Shown: positions 20,679 to 32,210 of the stretch, piece by piece
How positions within the stretch are numbered: position 1 is the stretch's first letter
Layout: each line of letters opens with the position of its first letter
NCBI RefSeq assembly: GCF_032062135.1
Contig: NC_092862.1
Coordinates: 97,144,959-97,208,958, forward strand
DNA length: 64,000 nt
DNA from: Pyxicephalus adspersus
Taxonomy: Eukaryota; Chordata; Amphibia; Anura; Pyxicephalidae
Direction: 5' to 3'
Notes under the pieces: model-generated
Told to the model about the DNA's origin: nothing
Database searches by the model: none
The model's input: the letters and a program-made list of their open reading frames with translations, nothing else
Position numbers and translations under genes: made by a program

Positions 20679-23037
20679 GACTGGGGAAATTGCTGTTCCA
20701 TATACTTTTATTATAGCATGTTATGTGAATAATAAATTTAAAATATTAAATGTTTCTGCAACTGCAGGCATTTGATGAAAAAAAGTAATACTAAATATAC
20801 CTATAGCCTAACAATTTGTTTTTATGTTCATTTAGAATGGAATCTGAAACACATGGGTGGTCAGGTATGGGAACACAGGTTAATAATAAAGGGAGGGTGG
20901 TGTGATAATTTTCCTGTTAAAGGAATCAAAGAAGAGATTACACAGCTTAACAAAAAAAACAAAACATTTTTTTCACTTGCCAGGGATCTTTCAATATATT
21001 TAGTATATATCAGGTCTGCTGAATCCAGAAATGACACCAGTTTCATTGAATTGGCTCCAGTTCATGTGATACAAGAATTGAAATAGAGGATTTTACCAAC
21101 AAATGTTAACAAAGCATATTATTATCAATCTTTATTTACACCAAAGTTTGGCATTTTATATGTTAGAATGTAGCAGTATTTTCAAGAAACTTTCATTTGC
21201 TTTCTTTTTATTCATACATTTTCTTTTTTTTACAGAAATATGAGTTCTTCAAGAAGAAGTTGTCTAAATTACCCTAATATATTTTGCTACATTTGTGGTG
21301 AATATTCTCAGTAAAAACAGAGCAGAAACATTACAGAATTTGTGAAACAAGCATATCTTGCATATTTTAGTGTTAAACTGAGAGATCAACATTAGTATTG
21401 GGCTCCCCATATGGTGTGCAAAATTTGTGTAGAGTGTCTACGTCAGTGGAAAAAATAGAAAACCGAAAAATTTGAAATTTGGTGTACCTATGGTATAGGG
21501 AGAGCCCAAAAATCATCATAATGATTGTTATTTTTGTGCTGTGAAAAAGGTTTCAATTGTTACAAGAAAAACAAGTGGGAGTATAGTGCTGATGTTCCCA
21601 TACCAGTGATCAGTACACTCCCTGATATTCCTGTATCGGACATGTAGGATATACAGGGTATGGAGTGTAATCCTGGAGTTAGCAGTGGAAGTAAATTTAA
21701 AGGAAGTGTTTTATCAAACCAGCAGTTCTTCCAAGAAGAGCTCAATGATTTAATACATGACCTAAGTCTGTCAAAACAAGCATCTGACTTTTTAGCATCC
21801 AGGCTAAAAGAAAAGAACTCTCTGAGACCAGAAGTTAAAATAATGGTTTAAAGGATATAGAGAGGTTGCACTCCTACTATATTTCAGTGAAGATGGAGAC
21901 TTCATTACCTGTTGAAACATCTCTGGACTACTAGCCCATATGGGAGTACCAAAATACCGAGCAGAAGACTGGCGGCTTTTCATAGACATCTCCACTCGAA
22001 GTTTGAAATCTGTTTCACTGCATAATGGCAACTGCTATACATTAATTTCAATTGGTCACTCAACAAAACTTAAAGAAGAATATGAAAATATCAAAATAGT
22101 CTTACAAAAGCTTTGCTATCATGAACACCAATGGTCCATATGTGTTGATTTAAAAATGGTGAACTTCCTACTTGGACAGCAAAGTGGATACAAAGAACCC
22201 ATGCTTCATCTGCTTGTGGGATAGTAGAGCAAAGCAGGATCACTGGAAAAAAGTGACATGGACTCATGTCTGAAAAAAGGTGCCGGGAACATCATTAACG
22301 AGCCAATGCTTGACAAAGAAAAAAATCATTCTCCCTCCACTACACATAAAGTTGGGATTAATGAAGCAATTTGTTGTAGCTCTGAACAAGGACAATGATT
22401 GCTTCAAATGCATTTGTAGATTCTTCCCTGGATTATTAAATTATTCAAATTTCAAGTTACACGACTGACACTGAAGCTTCTGCCTGGCACAGCTATGTCA
22501 TGGTTGTCATGAACTTCTTGGGTAGCCCCAAAGCGCAAAATTATGAAGAACTGGTATAAAACTTGCTATTAAAATTTTATTTGGGTGCTACTGCGAGCAT
22601 AAAGGTACACTATCTCCATAACCATTTGCAAAAGTTTCCAGAAAACCTTGACGATTTCAGTGAGGAACAAGGGGAGAGGTTCCATCAAGATATAAAGGTG
22701 ATGGAAGAAAGGTATCAGCGCAGATGGGATAGACACGTGATGGCAGACTACTTTTGGAGCCTTCAACGTGATTGTCCTGATCATCAGCATAAAAGGAAAT
22801 CATACAAACAGGGTTTTTCAATGACTTCTTTGTGATTAGTTCTGTAACTATACTGAATGTGGAGTATATTGACATTAAGTATTTCAAAAATGTAATTTTG
22901 TATACATTTTTCTATGAGGTTATTATTGCCAATCTAGCCAATCTAGCAAAACCAATACCATATTTGGAATCTGTGCATCAAACATAACATAAAATGACTT
23001 TAATCTGGTTGGCAAGAAAAATGTTTGTTGACCAGTG
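20679..23037 (+). mobile_element. CACTG-ended DNA transposon, copy A
   Basis: The left end near 20679 (GACTGGGGAAATTGC) and the right end (GCAAGAAAAATGTTTGTTGA then CCAGTG, ending 23037) are inverted versions of the termini of the clearer copy B. The interior encodes the same protein as copies B and C but is the most diverged. The duplicated target is not clear for this copy. Confidence 0.65.
21240..22835 (+). pseudogene. transposon protein remnant, copy A (possible CMC-type transposase)
   Basis: The coding region follows a TTTTTTACAG splice-acceptor-like tract. In-order motifs across changing frames are NIFCYICGEYSQ (N-terminal Cys pair), CKICVECL (second Cys pair), QEELNDLIHDLSLSKQASDFL, EDWRLFIDISTRSLKS, ICVDLKMVNFLLGQQSGY, LPPLHIKLGLMKQF, then KVHYLHNHLQKFPENL and ERFHQDIKVMEERYQRRW. 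Stops and frameshifts occur at least six times. The same architecture is known to me from many uncharacterised animal proteins. D of CVDLK and E of GERFHQD are candidate catalytic residues by analogy only. Confidence 0.6.
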
Positions 23038-25790
23038 TTAATAATGTGCAAACAAAGAATCCTGTGCTCTTTTTTTATCCAATTCACTCCAATTCTGTCT
23101 GGATTTATTTGTCTAAAAGCGGTACATTGTCTTTCATGAAAATTCATTTTACATTGTAGGTCTGTAATTCTTAGGTATAATGCACTGAAATATGTCTAAA
23201 ATTTAATAAATTTATTAATAAATTTTAAATAAAAAAGACAAAAATCTGTTAAAACAAGGGTGCATAAATAAATGAAAAATACTGAAACCTGTAATATAAC
23301 TGTACAGTAGCATATATAATATATATATTTATATATTATATATGCTCACCCGGGGCCTGATCGAATGAATAAAATGCGGCCAGAGGATGGCAGGACACTG
23401 GAAGACACCGGTGGAACCAGGTAAGTTTTTAATTTTTTTAGATACCCCGAGTGTGGCTCAGGGTTACCACTTTCAGCTGTTTTTTTTTACCCCGAGTCAC
23501 ACTCTGGGTTATCACTCAAAAGGTTAAAGAAGAAGGGTTCCTGATATGTTACAAAAAACCCATATGCCCATTACCATCAGCTCAGTTTTTAGGAAGGTGA
23601 CCATAAAAAACCCAGGAGGAGATGCAGCAATGCAAAAGGTAACATGTGTTGTTTGAGAAGATAAATTTCTAACTCTTTTCATAGTAAAACAGAATGGAGG
23701 GTTTCAGAATCTCTAATTTATTTTTTAGTGTGCAAATAGAACTGTAATAAAACTACAACCCTTAATATATTATACTGTAAATTTTAACTGAAAGCCTACA
23801 CTATCTCCTTCCTAGGGGTATGTATAGCAAAAACTTTTTTTCTGATCATCAGGCAGCTTACACTGGGTTGGTGTACTGCCTCTTAACTCTTTTTACACTG
23901 GATGACTATATATGTTTTACTCCTACCCATACCAACCCATTCATTTTCTTCCCCTATGGTGGTGTTGATTTCTCTTGTCTCATCATAAGTACTGGGGGTC
24001 AGGTTCAGCTTCTCCTGACTAAAGCCTAATTTATGCTTTAAATAGATTAAATAGACCGAATCACTCTGAGGTAGAGTGGGGTGAGACAGTTTTTTTGGAA
24101 TTTCCCTTTCCACTTTTACTTTACTTGCCTATCCTGGATCATCCTTTGGTAATACCTTAGTACTGCTCATTTACAAGTACATTTAGCCATCAGGTCCCAT
24201 AGACCAGCCTATCATAGTAAGGTAAGCTGGTGGTAAATATAAGTCGCTTTTTCTTTCGGAAAAAGAGTTCTTTAATGCTTTTATTAGTAGCCTGCTAATT
24301 TCAGCCTAGCAATCTCCATCTTGATGGTAAGTTATTTATACTTGAGACAGATCTCGCTGCTTGTTCAGATATCACTATAAACATTGTTTGTTAAGCTCCT
24401 ACTTACGTCACAGGGAGCCCATGTCTCACGGGCGTAATCACTCTTAGCGAGGTGAATTTTGGGTGTTTGCAAGGAAAACTAGTCAGGCAAGCAGCTAAAA
24501 AACAAGGAGGCATTTTGAGAAAATGATTGTTAGACGTTCCCTTTCCAAAGTCCCCAGACTTCCTTGGCTCGACTAATTCCCCACCAGGCAGGGGCGAAAT
24601 TTTCTGCAGCCACCCAGTCATCATTGGAAACAAAGTATTCCTAGCCTGCTGCCACATGTATTGACTTCTTTCTCATTAGCCCCTTTGCTAAAGCTGTTAA
24701 AGAAGGGATTGACTGGGAAGAGTAGGCGAACTTTGAAAGGTGGCTGAGACTCTTTAATATAAAGAAGTAATATTATAATTTCTTGATGAAGATTGGAATA
24801 GGGTGGGTAAGAAATCCTTTATTATTACCTACGTAATTTATATCTGTTAAAGGATGAAATTGCTGCCCCTTTGCTACTATGGTCGTCAAAGCTATCCCTG
24901 CGTGGGCTGCAGACATGAAGGCAGCATTATTTTCTAATAAGAATACAAACCAAAAAAGCATGGCTCTGCAGGAGCTCACACTTTCATAGGACTTTGTGAT
25001 GGAAATGCCAATATACAATATTAGGCAGTCTGCCAGGGCAATGATAGCCTCAGACCCTGCAGGTAGAGCCTTGTGGCTGAAGCCTTAGTCAGTAGGTAGT
25101 TCCCTAAAGTAAAAAATAGTGTAAGATCCCATTTCATTTCAGGAGCATTTTCATCCAGAAATTGGACTAGATGATTTCCAAAATCACTGGTGGCAGGTTG
25201 GGTGGTAATTCCAACAGATTGCTTTTTATGAGATGATCTCATCTCATAAAACTGCAGACCCTAGAAAGATATAGAGAAGCAAAATACAAGGCTCAATAAA
25301 GTTCAAAACACAAGCATAATAAATGTGCAAGTTTCAGGTTTATCAGCAATTACAAAATAGGAAATGTGTGGAGCATTCAAAAATCAAGTTTCCTCAAGGC
25401 ATGCACGCATATCAAGCCACCAAGAAGGAAATGCTTTCCCAAATGGGAACTAGTTTTAGACTCTTGACATGAAATTGAACACTTGAAACACAAATTGAAA
25501 GATATCTTACTATTAACAATTTCATCATCAAGGCAGATCTTGGAGATTCAGGCCTTTGGGTGGATAGAACCCTAAATTTCCCTACATTTCCTACCATGTT
25601 GGACTTTGTTCTGAAATAGGTTTCATTATTCAGTGTCAACTGCGAAATTGTGCTTCCAGTAATGTCTCTTTTGCAAGGGTTTCCCCATCCATTGGACATA
25701 ACGCAAAAAACATATGGAGGCTATATCAGTCTTCAGGTCCAGAAACACGGGACAACGAGCCAAAGGAACTCCTTGTTTAGGCAATTTCCT
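23038..25790. other. non-coding DNA with low-order repeats
   Basis: Contains an AT palindromic tract (about 23310-23342) and a pair of ACCCCGAGT...GGGTTA repeats at 23443-23468 and 23491-23514. Minus-strand frames between 24400 and 25700 sit downstream of an LTR-like promoter (25790-26113) and may be internal parts of a decayed LTR element, but no protein motif is recognisable. Confidence 0.4.
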
Positions 25791-26113
25791 GTTGCCAGTG
25801 ACTTGCTTTTATAGGGGAAGTCATAAGGCAGATGAAAATCACATGACCCGCAAGTAAGAGAACCCACCACCAGAGGGAGTGCGGGAGCAGAGGCAGCTCA
25901 GGTGGTGTTCCCACTTCCGCCAACAGATGGAGTGCTCCTGCGGAATATTCTGGTTCTATCAGGTAAAGTGGCAGCACTGAATCACCTGACTTATTGAACA
26001 GGAAATGACCAGTGGACAGGATTCCTGAACAAGGCTGCTACTGACTGCAGGGGAAAGTGAGGTGGGTGGTACAGACACAGGACAGATCCCCTGGTCCTGT
26101 GGAGATCTGTGAC
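25790..26113 (-). mobile_element. possible LTR start (U3 with TATA box)
   Basis: On the minus strand the segment begins TGTCACAGATCTCC and, about 300 bases later, has CCCCTATAAAAGCAAG (25804-25819), a strong TATA box. That arrangement fits the U3 part of an LTR. The other LTR end and the internal genes could not be found. Confidence 0.35.
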
Positions 26114-26822
26114 AACATCTTTGGAGATTGAGGATACATTTTAGGGAATTTTAATGCCCAGCAAACTAGCTTCTTTTGAGACTAGAACTCCAGATGTGTT
26201 TGATAAAGTTGTGAAATTTGAAAGACCAGAGGTTGAAGGTTTCATCTAATCAGCAAACAACAAGGTTTCTATCTAAGCAATTAGCATGGGTGGTCACATT
26301 CATACTTTCACAGAAGTTTAAATTGAAATTTGTTTTTCCCCCAGTGTCCATGATTTTTATTTTTCTAAACAAACTAAAAACATATCTCCTAACTTTAAAG
26401 GTTGAGAAAGACATTCATCATGAAAGGTGAAACATTGTGAATATTGGGTGTAGCTTTGATAGAATGGTCATTCTGTTAGACATATGCCTTATAGTACCAC
26501 TTATATTGCAGGTCATAAATACCTGTCATCTGTGGTCAGCAATTAATATGGCTCATTGTCAGATCAGTGGGAGGAAAAATGTCCAGGTTTCTGTGTTTAG
26601 TGTGAAGAATATTGTAAAAAAAAAAAAAAAAAAAGGTCCCAGTGTATATTGTCAGTAGGGAAAAATGCCTTAAAGTCCAAGGTCTGTGGACGGAAGACTA
26701 CCCCAGCGTCCACAGACAGTGGTAGGAAAAATGCCTTTATTTCAATGGGAGGAAAAACACACTCCTTTGTGGACTGTAAGCTTTTCCAACGTCTGTATAC
26801 TCCCTTAAACTTTATTTGATGA
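26114..26822. other. unassigned DNA
   Basis: No gene. A 20-base poly-A run is at about 26616-26635. Confidence 0.5.
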
Positions 26823-26825
26823 TAA

Positions 26826-29055
26826 CACTGGGGAATGCAATTTTTGTTGAGTTGATCTTACACTTGTTTTTTAATAATTTTTGGGTGGTGAATCCAGAAA
26901 TTACCCCAGGTTTTTGCTATCACATCCAGTTTTTACAATACAGAGTACCCTCCATATTTGTAAAAAAAACAAACAAATTTTACATACAATGAAAAAATAA
27001 TGAAATAACTTGAATTTACTGTTTATTTAAATTTCTATTGTTCATATAAAAGATTTATTGTTACTCTATGACATTTTTTTTTTTTACAGTAAAACATTTG
27101 AAAATTAATCGGGTAAGCGGTTAAGGTAAAAATTTACACCTATAGCTTTTCCTTGAGTGTTCAGTGTTAGGACAATCCTGCCTGCAGCTCCAACAATAGT
27201 CAGCCATCATATGTACATCCCATCTACCCTGATACCGTCCTTCCATGACCTTCAAATCTTGGAGGAGCTGTTCACCTTGCTCATTACTGACTGCACCAAG
27301 GTTTTCCGGGAAGTTAGAAAGATGGCTATGCAGAAAATGCACCTTGATGCCCATTGTACAACCAAGCATTTTGCAGCTCTCTGGACAATTTCTGTGTAAT
27401 TATTTGCTCCTGTGTTTCCAAGAAAGTCCTTGACAATGGCTTTGAATGATAACCAAGCATTCTTTTCAACTTCTGACATTGTCCTGATGAAATGTTCATC
27501 TTTGATGAGCTGCCGAATCTGTGGACCATCAAACACAACAGCCTTTATTTTTTCAAATGACAGGCTAGAAAATGCCAAAATTAGGTACTTGAAACAGTCT
27601 CCTTCAGTTGGCAAAGCTTTACCAAACTGGTTCATCAGACTCATTTTCATGTGCAGAGGCGGGAATATAATATTCTTTCTATCAACAAGTGGCTCATGTA
27701 GAATGTTTAGATCACCTGGTTTTAGGGCAGATCTTGGAGGCCAATTCCTTTCCACCCAATGCCTCTACCAAGCTCTGCTGTCCCACATGCACAGATAACA
27801 GGGATACATGGGGTATCCGCATTGCTGACCAAGAGGGAAGCATGCCATTTTAAGGTCAACACTGATGACCCAATTGCGTTGATGATATTGCAACAACCTA
27901 ATGACTCTCTTTAATCTGCAAATTCTTCAGAAAGAGAAACTGAATGGCCAATTGGGACTGACCCAAATTTATTGCCATTGTGAAGGAGGACACACTTTAA
28001 GCTTTGCTTTAAACTATCGATGAATAGTCGCCATTCAGTTGAGTTATAGATTGGAATTCCCAATTCCTCCATTAAACCAGGTTGTTATGGCAATGCACAA
28101 AGCCACTGTCAGTTTTAAAGTACTGCAAAAATGCATTGTCTCTGGTTTGAAAGTACGATACTTTTGTTCCTTATTCAAGTAAGTTTTTCTCACTCAGCTA
28201 GGAGTTCTGAAACCTTCTTCCCAAATAATGTGCCAAATTACTCAACTCATGCTGATCAAATCCCTTTGAACGAACAGAGTTCTCTTCAATTTCATACTCT
28301 TCATCATTGTTGTCACCTAGTTCATCACCATATTCATGTACTTCATGAGAGAGTAGTGTAACAAAAACCAGCACTGGGATTTCATCTGAATGAGCCACTG
28401 GGCATATAGCTGATGGTAGACAAGGATACTCTATGTTACATTTATTTTTCTTGTTATATCCTTTGCACTATACAAAAGTAACAGTCACTGAAATGACCTC
28501 CTGGCTCTCACTAAACCATAGGTGTACCAAATGGCATCTTATGTTCCCTTTTTCCACATTTGTAAACCCTCGACACACTGTTTGCACACCTTATGAGGGG
28601 CCCAAGACTTATTTTGATCACCAAGTTTGACTTTGAAATATGTCAAATAAGCTTGCTCTACAAATGTGCTGATGTTCGCCCCTTTGACTGGGAATGGTGA
28701 AACTGCCACAGATATAACAAAATGAATCAGGGTTGTTTAGGCACTTACGATGAGAAACAGCAGAGCCAGAGATGATCTGAAAGTTAGGAAATACGTGTGT
28801 AAGTAGAAAAAAAAATTTTGCTTATTCGCTAAGTAGAGCAGCGCACAACCTCTGAGCACACTGTCTTGCGTGTAAATGAATAGCCTATACAAATCCACGC
28901 TACAGTAATCGCATTATTATAGGCGGTGGAGAAAAAACCTGACGTGAAAGAAGAAAACTTACTGCACTTTCAGAATAAGCATACCTATTTTAGTGTAAAT
29001 AGGCTTAAAAATCAAAAAAGGCAACAAAAAATTTGTTCAAGATTTTTCCCCAGTG
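26826..29055 (-). mobile_element. CACTG-ended DNA transposon, copy B (both ends present)
   Basis: The plus-strand left end reads CACTGGGGAATGCAATTTTT and the right end is the inverse, ...CCCCAGTG at 29055. TAA lies directly outside both ends (26823-26825 and 29056-29058). CACTG termini with a three-base duplication are what EnSpm/CACTA-type elements of animals show. The protein runs on the minus strand. Length is 2230 bases, and it is the best boundary evidence for the family. Confidence 0.75.
27121..28776 (-). pseudogene. transposon protein remnant, copy B (possible CMC-type transposase)
   Basis: The largest open stretch (27755-27252) encodes NIIFPPLHMKMSLMNQFGKA, FDGPQIRQLIKDEHF, NAWLSFKAIVKDFLGNTGA and NNYTEIVQ. 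It is followed, after a frameshift, by GIKVHFLHSHLSNFPENL, EQGEQLLQDLKVMEGRYQGR and HMMADYCWSCRQDC to the stop near 27121. Upstream parts are present in pieces, including the acidic DEYEIEE stretch (about 28300) and the FCYIC cysteine pair near 28720. The expected ATG at about 28774 is ATC, so the start codon is lost. Compared with copy C, the conserved FHQD motif has changed to LLQD. Confidence 0.65.
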
Positions 29056-29059
29056 TAAT

Positions 29060-31085
29060 CACTTTCACCTTCTGTATTTACAGTGGAGCTTTGAAGTTTT
29101 CCATTTTTTTAAATGAATATAATTGAAATCTACATCATCTGATTTTGAAAACCTTGTTAAAGAAATGATACAAAAATTATTATATTTATTGAACAAAATA
29201 TCCAATAACATATCTGCGTGTGCCAAAATTAGGTGAATTGTAATCCTAGTATTTGGTGTGACCCCCTTATCAGCAATAAGTGCAGCTTAACAATTGCTGT
29301 AACTGATCATCTTGAAATGTCAAGAGCCACACATTTAGTACTATGTCCAAAAGATATTTTAACTCGTAAGGCGTTTCCCAATTGTTAGTACAATTAAAAT
29401 AAATTCTACCTTTTTTATAACAGACAATATTTTTTTATAGTCATTAGATGTGGGAAAATGTCATCAACTCACAAGTCTTTAAAGCAGTATTTCAAGCTAC
29501 TACAAACACCCAGAGGTCAGAGTGCTTATAAATAAATATGTCAAAAATTAACAATATGACCATACATTTCATAATGTAAATCCAACAGCTCACCTATAGT
29601 CATCACATTGTTCACAATTTACTCAAAAGGTATTTTTAGCCTATATTCCTACCAATAAACAGCTTTCTGGATTTATAAATGTATACAGTTCTCTTAGCAG
29701 AAGAAAATGGTTAATATGTTAGAGGGATGCAGTTGCACCCATGGGACTTGTACTATGGCATTTTATGCTTGCTTTACCAATGTTTGTTATTATGTTTTTG
29801 TGCATTAATTTTCTATGATCATCATCTAGTGGTCAGCCACCATCAGTGGTCGGTGTGCATGTTTTATTATGAGGATATTAGATGATAGAATGGAGCTATA
29901 CGAAAGTTTACCAGCACACATACAAGACAGCAAATAGATAAACACTCCACTGTTTCCGCTACTTAGATTAAAAATAGTTTTTGTTGTATATATTGGCAAA
30001 TACATGCTAAGCCACAGGACCACGTCAAGGCACCTTTGCAAGAGAAAATTTTCTTTAAAAACGAGGCAAAATTGTGCTGACTTAAAGTAAAGTCTGGGAA
30101 AGTAGGTCTTTACATCAAACAGATCTTGTAATAAAGGAAGAGTGCTTGTAATGTTAACCATGAATGGTGCCATGTAGAACTAATGAAAACAGAAGACAAG
30201 GTCACCAGCGCTCCTAATACAGGATTCTTGCTTTATTATAAAAGCACTATTGTAAAGCCAAGCTTTCGGGGTTGTGCAGGGTTCCTTCCTCAAGGCAACA
30301 TAGTGATGTTGTACTGACTTCAATCTTCCAATAACATGCAAGCAAGTATTCTGCATTTTAGTTTTATGGATATGACTTTTTTTTAATATTTTTGTTTAGG
30401 TGATATAATGCAATTTTTACATAGCAGTAATACGTTTGTTTAGGTCTTTCAGCTCTTCAGATAATGCAATATAATTTTTGAGCACTAATACAGCATAAGG
30501 GCTGTATTGAGCCACACTCACTCCTGCAGTAAACTTTCCCTTCACTAAAGGGGCAGCTTTTTTTTTTTTTTTTTTTTTTGCCACAAACCAAATGTTTCCA
30601 GGTAAAAGTTTTACACAAAAACTAAAATCAAAAATTAAAAAAATATGCGACCTGACAAGTCATTTATGGAAGAACCTTACCTGCCTGATCGCATATTTTA
30701 AATCACCTGTCCTCACTCCGGGGCGGGTCCCACCATCTTCTTCCTGGAGTCTTCAGCCATTTCAAATGGCTGGGCCTTGAATGTCCGGGCTGTGCGAGGG
30801 TTCATTCAGTCAGTCAGTCATGTAAAACTCACAGGGCTTCTTCACCACCACACTCCTCTCCCTATAAAAAGCTAAGCAGTTCATTAATATAAAATTTCAT
30901 CAAATCTTATCACCAGGTATTTAAATTTTTGTGTCCCAAACTTTACATGTCATGACACAGATGGCAAATTAAAGAAGCACTAAACTTAAGAAATGGAAAG
31001 CATTAAGAAATGTTTTTTTTTTTTATTAGGGACAGACTGTTTTTTGATTTTGTTGTTTTTGGAATAAAATAAACGTACCTACCTG
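29060..31085. other. non-coding DNA; possible Penelope-type terminal fragment near 30190-30300
   Basis: No supportable gene. The segment 30190-30300 has an AGCTTTCGGGGTTGTGCAGG word followed by CCTTCCTCAAGG, a pattern common in terminal repeats of Penelope-like elements. A T-run lies at about 30559-30579, and GTCA repeats (TCAGTCAGTCAGTCA) at about 30806-30820. Confidence 0.4.
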
Positions 31086-31395
31086 TTTACAACATTTTTT
31101 TTAAATTAAATTGTATTTTTATTGAATTTTCCAAATAAATAATATTAACAAATATGACAGGAAACAATAACAAAACAAAGTATAGGAAATAGAGGTAAGC
31201 AAAAATAAATGACATTTGGTCATAGTGTTACCAGGTCTTTTCATGAGATACAATAGTGAAATATAGGGCTATAGTTTACAATGGATTATTAACTGTCTGT
31301 AAACATAGAATGACAAGAGAAGGGGTAATAAGGGGGTAGGGTGGATTTGGGGGACAAGGCAGCAGAAGCCCAGTATTGCATGGCCTGTGTGGTAC

Positions 31396-31438
31396 ATGTA
31401 TGAATGTATGTATGTATGTATGTATGTATGTATGTATG
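31396..31438. repeat. (ATGT)n microsatellite
   Basis: About ten tandem ATGT units. Confidence 0.95.
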
Positions 31439-31572
31439 TCAGATGGTAGGTCCCTAGGGAAAAAAGCAAATTGTCAAAATACATTGGTGAGGGATAGCAG
31501 GTAAGAGTCCCATGGTGCCCATATTGCTGTAAATTTATCAATGTGGTCATGTAACCGGCGGTAAGATGTTCC

Positions 31573-32210
31573 TTACCTGAACACCCTTTCAAGCATATAG
31601 ATCGAAAAGGCTTGGGGGTAAGCCCTTTTCCAGTGTCTCGAAATGAGGCATCTAGCCTCTGTCAGAACATGAGAGGTCAACTTTTTGACAATTTTAGAGA
31701 GGTTATGTATGGGCAGGCCCAATAAGTGTGTAACCACATAACCAAATAGAGCCCCTTGATGTGTTTTGTTAGTGGAGTTCACAGGAGAGAATTAGGGTGC
31801 ATGGGGGCAATCCATATTTTTTCTCGATCTCTGTCCAGTGATTGAACGACCAGGAGGCCAGATGGCGGAGATGTGCTGCCTATTAATATTTACACCCATT
31901 CCCCCTCCCTCCCAAATAGAGCAAAGTACTGATTTAAGCAACCAATGTGATTTATACCCCCAAATAAAATCGAGGCTGGCAGCCTGCAACGTCGAAGGGC
32001 TGAACGTGGAACTGGCACTGGAAAAGAAGCAAAGAAATACAATAGTTTAGGGAGTATGGACACTTTGACCAGAGTAATTTGACCAAAAAAGGATCTCGGT
32101 AGGGTACACCATTTGCGGAGGAGGAAGTGGAGCTCTCTGAGGAGTGGCAGATAATTGGTGTTATACAGGGTGCCATAGTTAGAAGATATTTGGACCCCCA
32201 AGTACTTCCT
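31573..32210 (-). pseudogene. L1 ORF2 C-terminal remnant
   Basis: The C-terminal part of L1 ORF2 after the reverse transcriptase. Readable blocks are YLGVQISSNYGTLYN-like at about 32190, then LHFLLRKWCTLPRSFFGQI, LVKVSILPKLLYFFASFPV, and in a second frame FIWGYKSHWLLKSVL and GGGMGV. The WGYKS/GGMGVP order is typical of the region following the RT thumb. At least two frameshifts separate the blocks. The RT core lies outside the surviving part. Confidence 0.75.

Larger units (their letters stand above)
31100..32210 (-). mobile_element. L1 LINE 3' half
   Basis: A minus-strand L1 copy truncated at its 5' end, with ORF2 C-terminus, 3' UTR and a tail (AATTCAATAAAAATACAATT) close to 31110. An ATGT microsatellite (31396-31438) lies in the UTR. 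Confidence 0.75.

Noticed and set aside
24403..25699. Minus-strand frames that might be a retroviral envelope or gag
   Set aside because: No signal peptide, fusion peptide, cleavage site or other diagnostic motif could be seen; only the upstream LTR-like promoter supports a retroelement.
29826..30173. 115-residue minus-strand open frame
   Set aside because: No motif, hydrophobic by chance from AT-rich DNA, and no sign of codon structure or homologous repeat elsewhere in the window.
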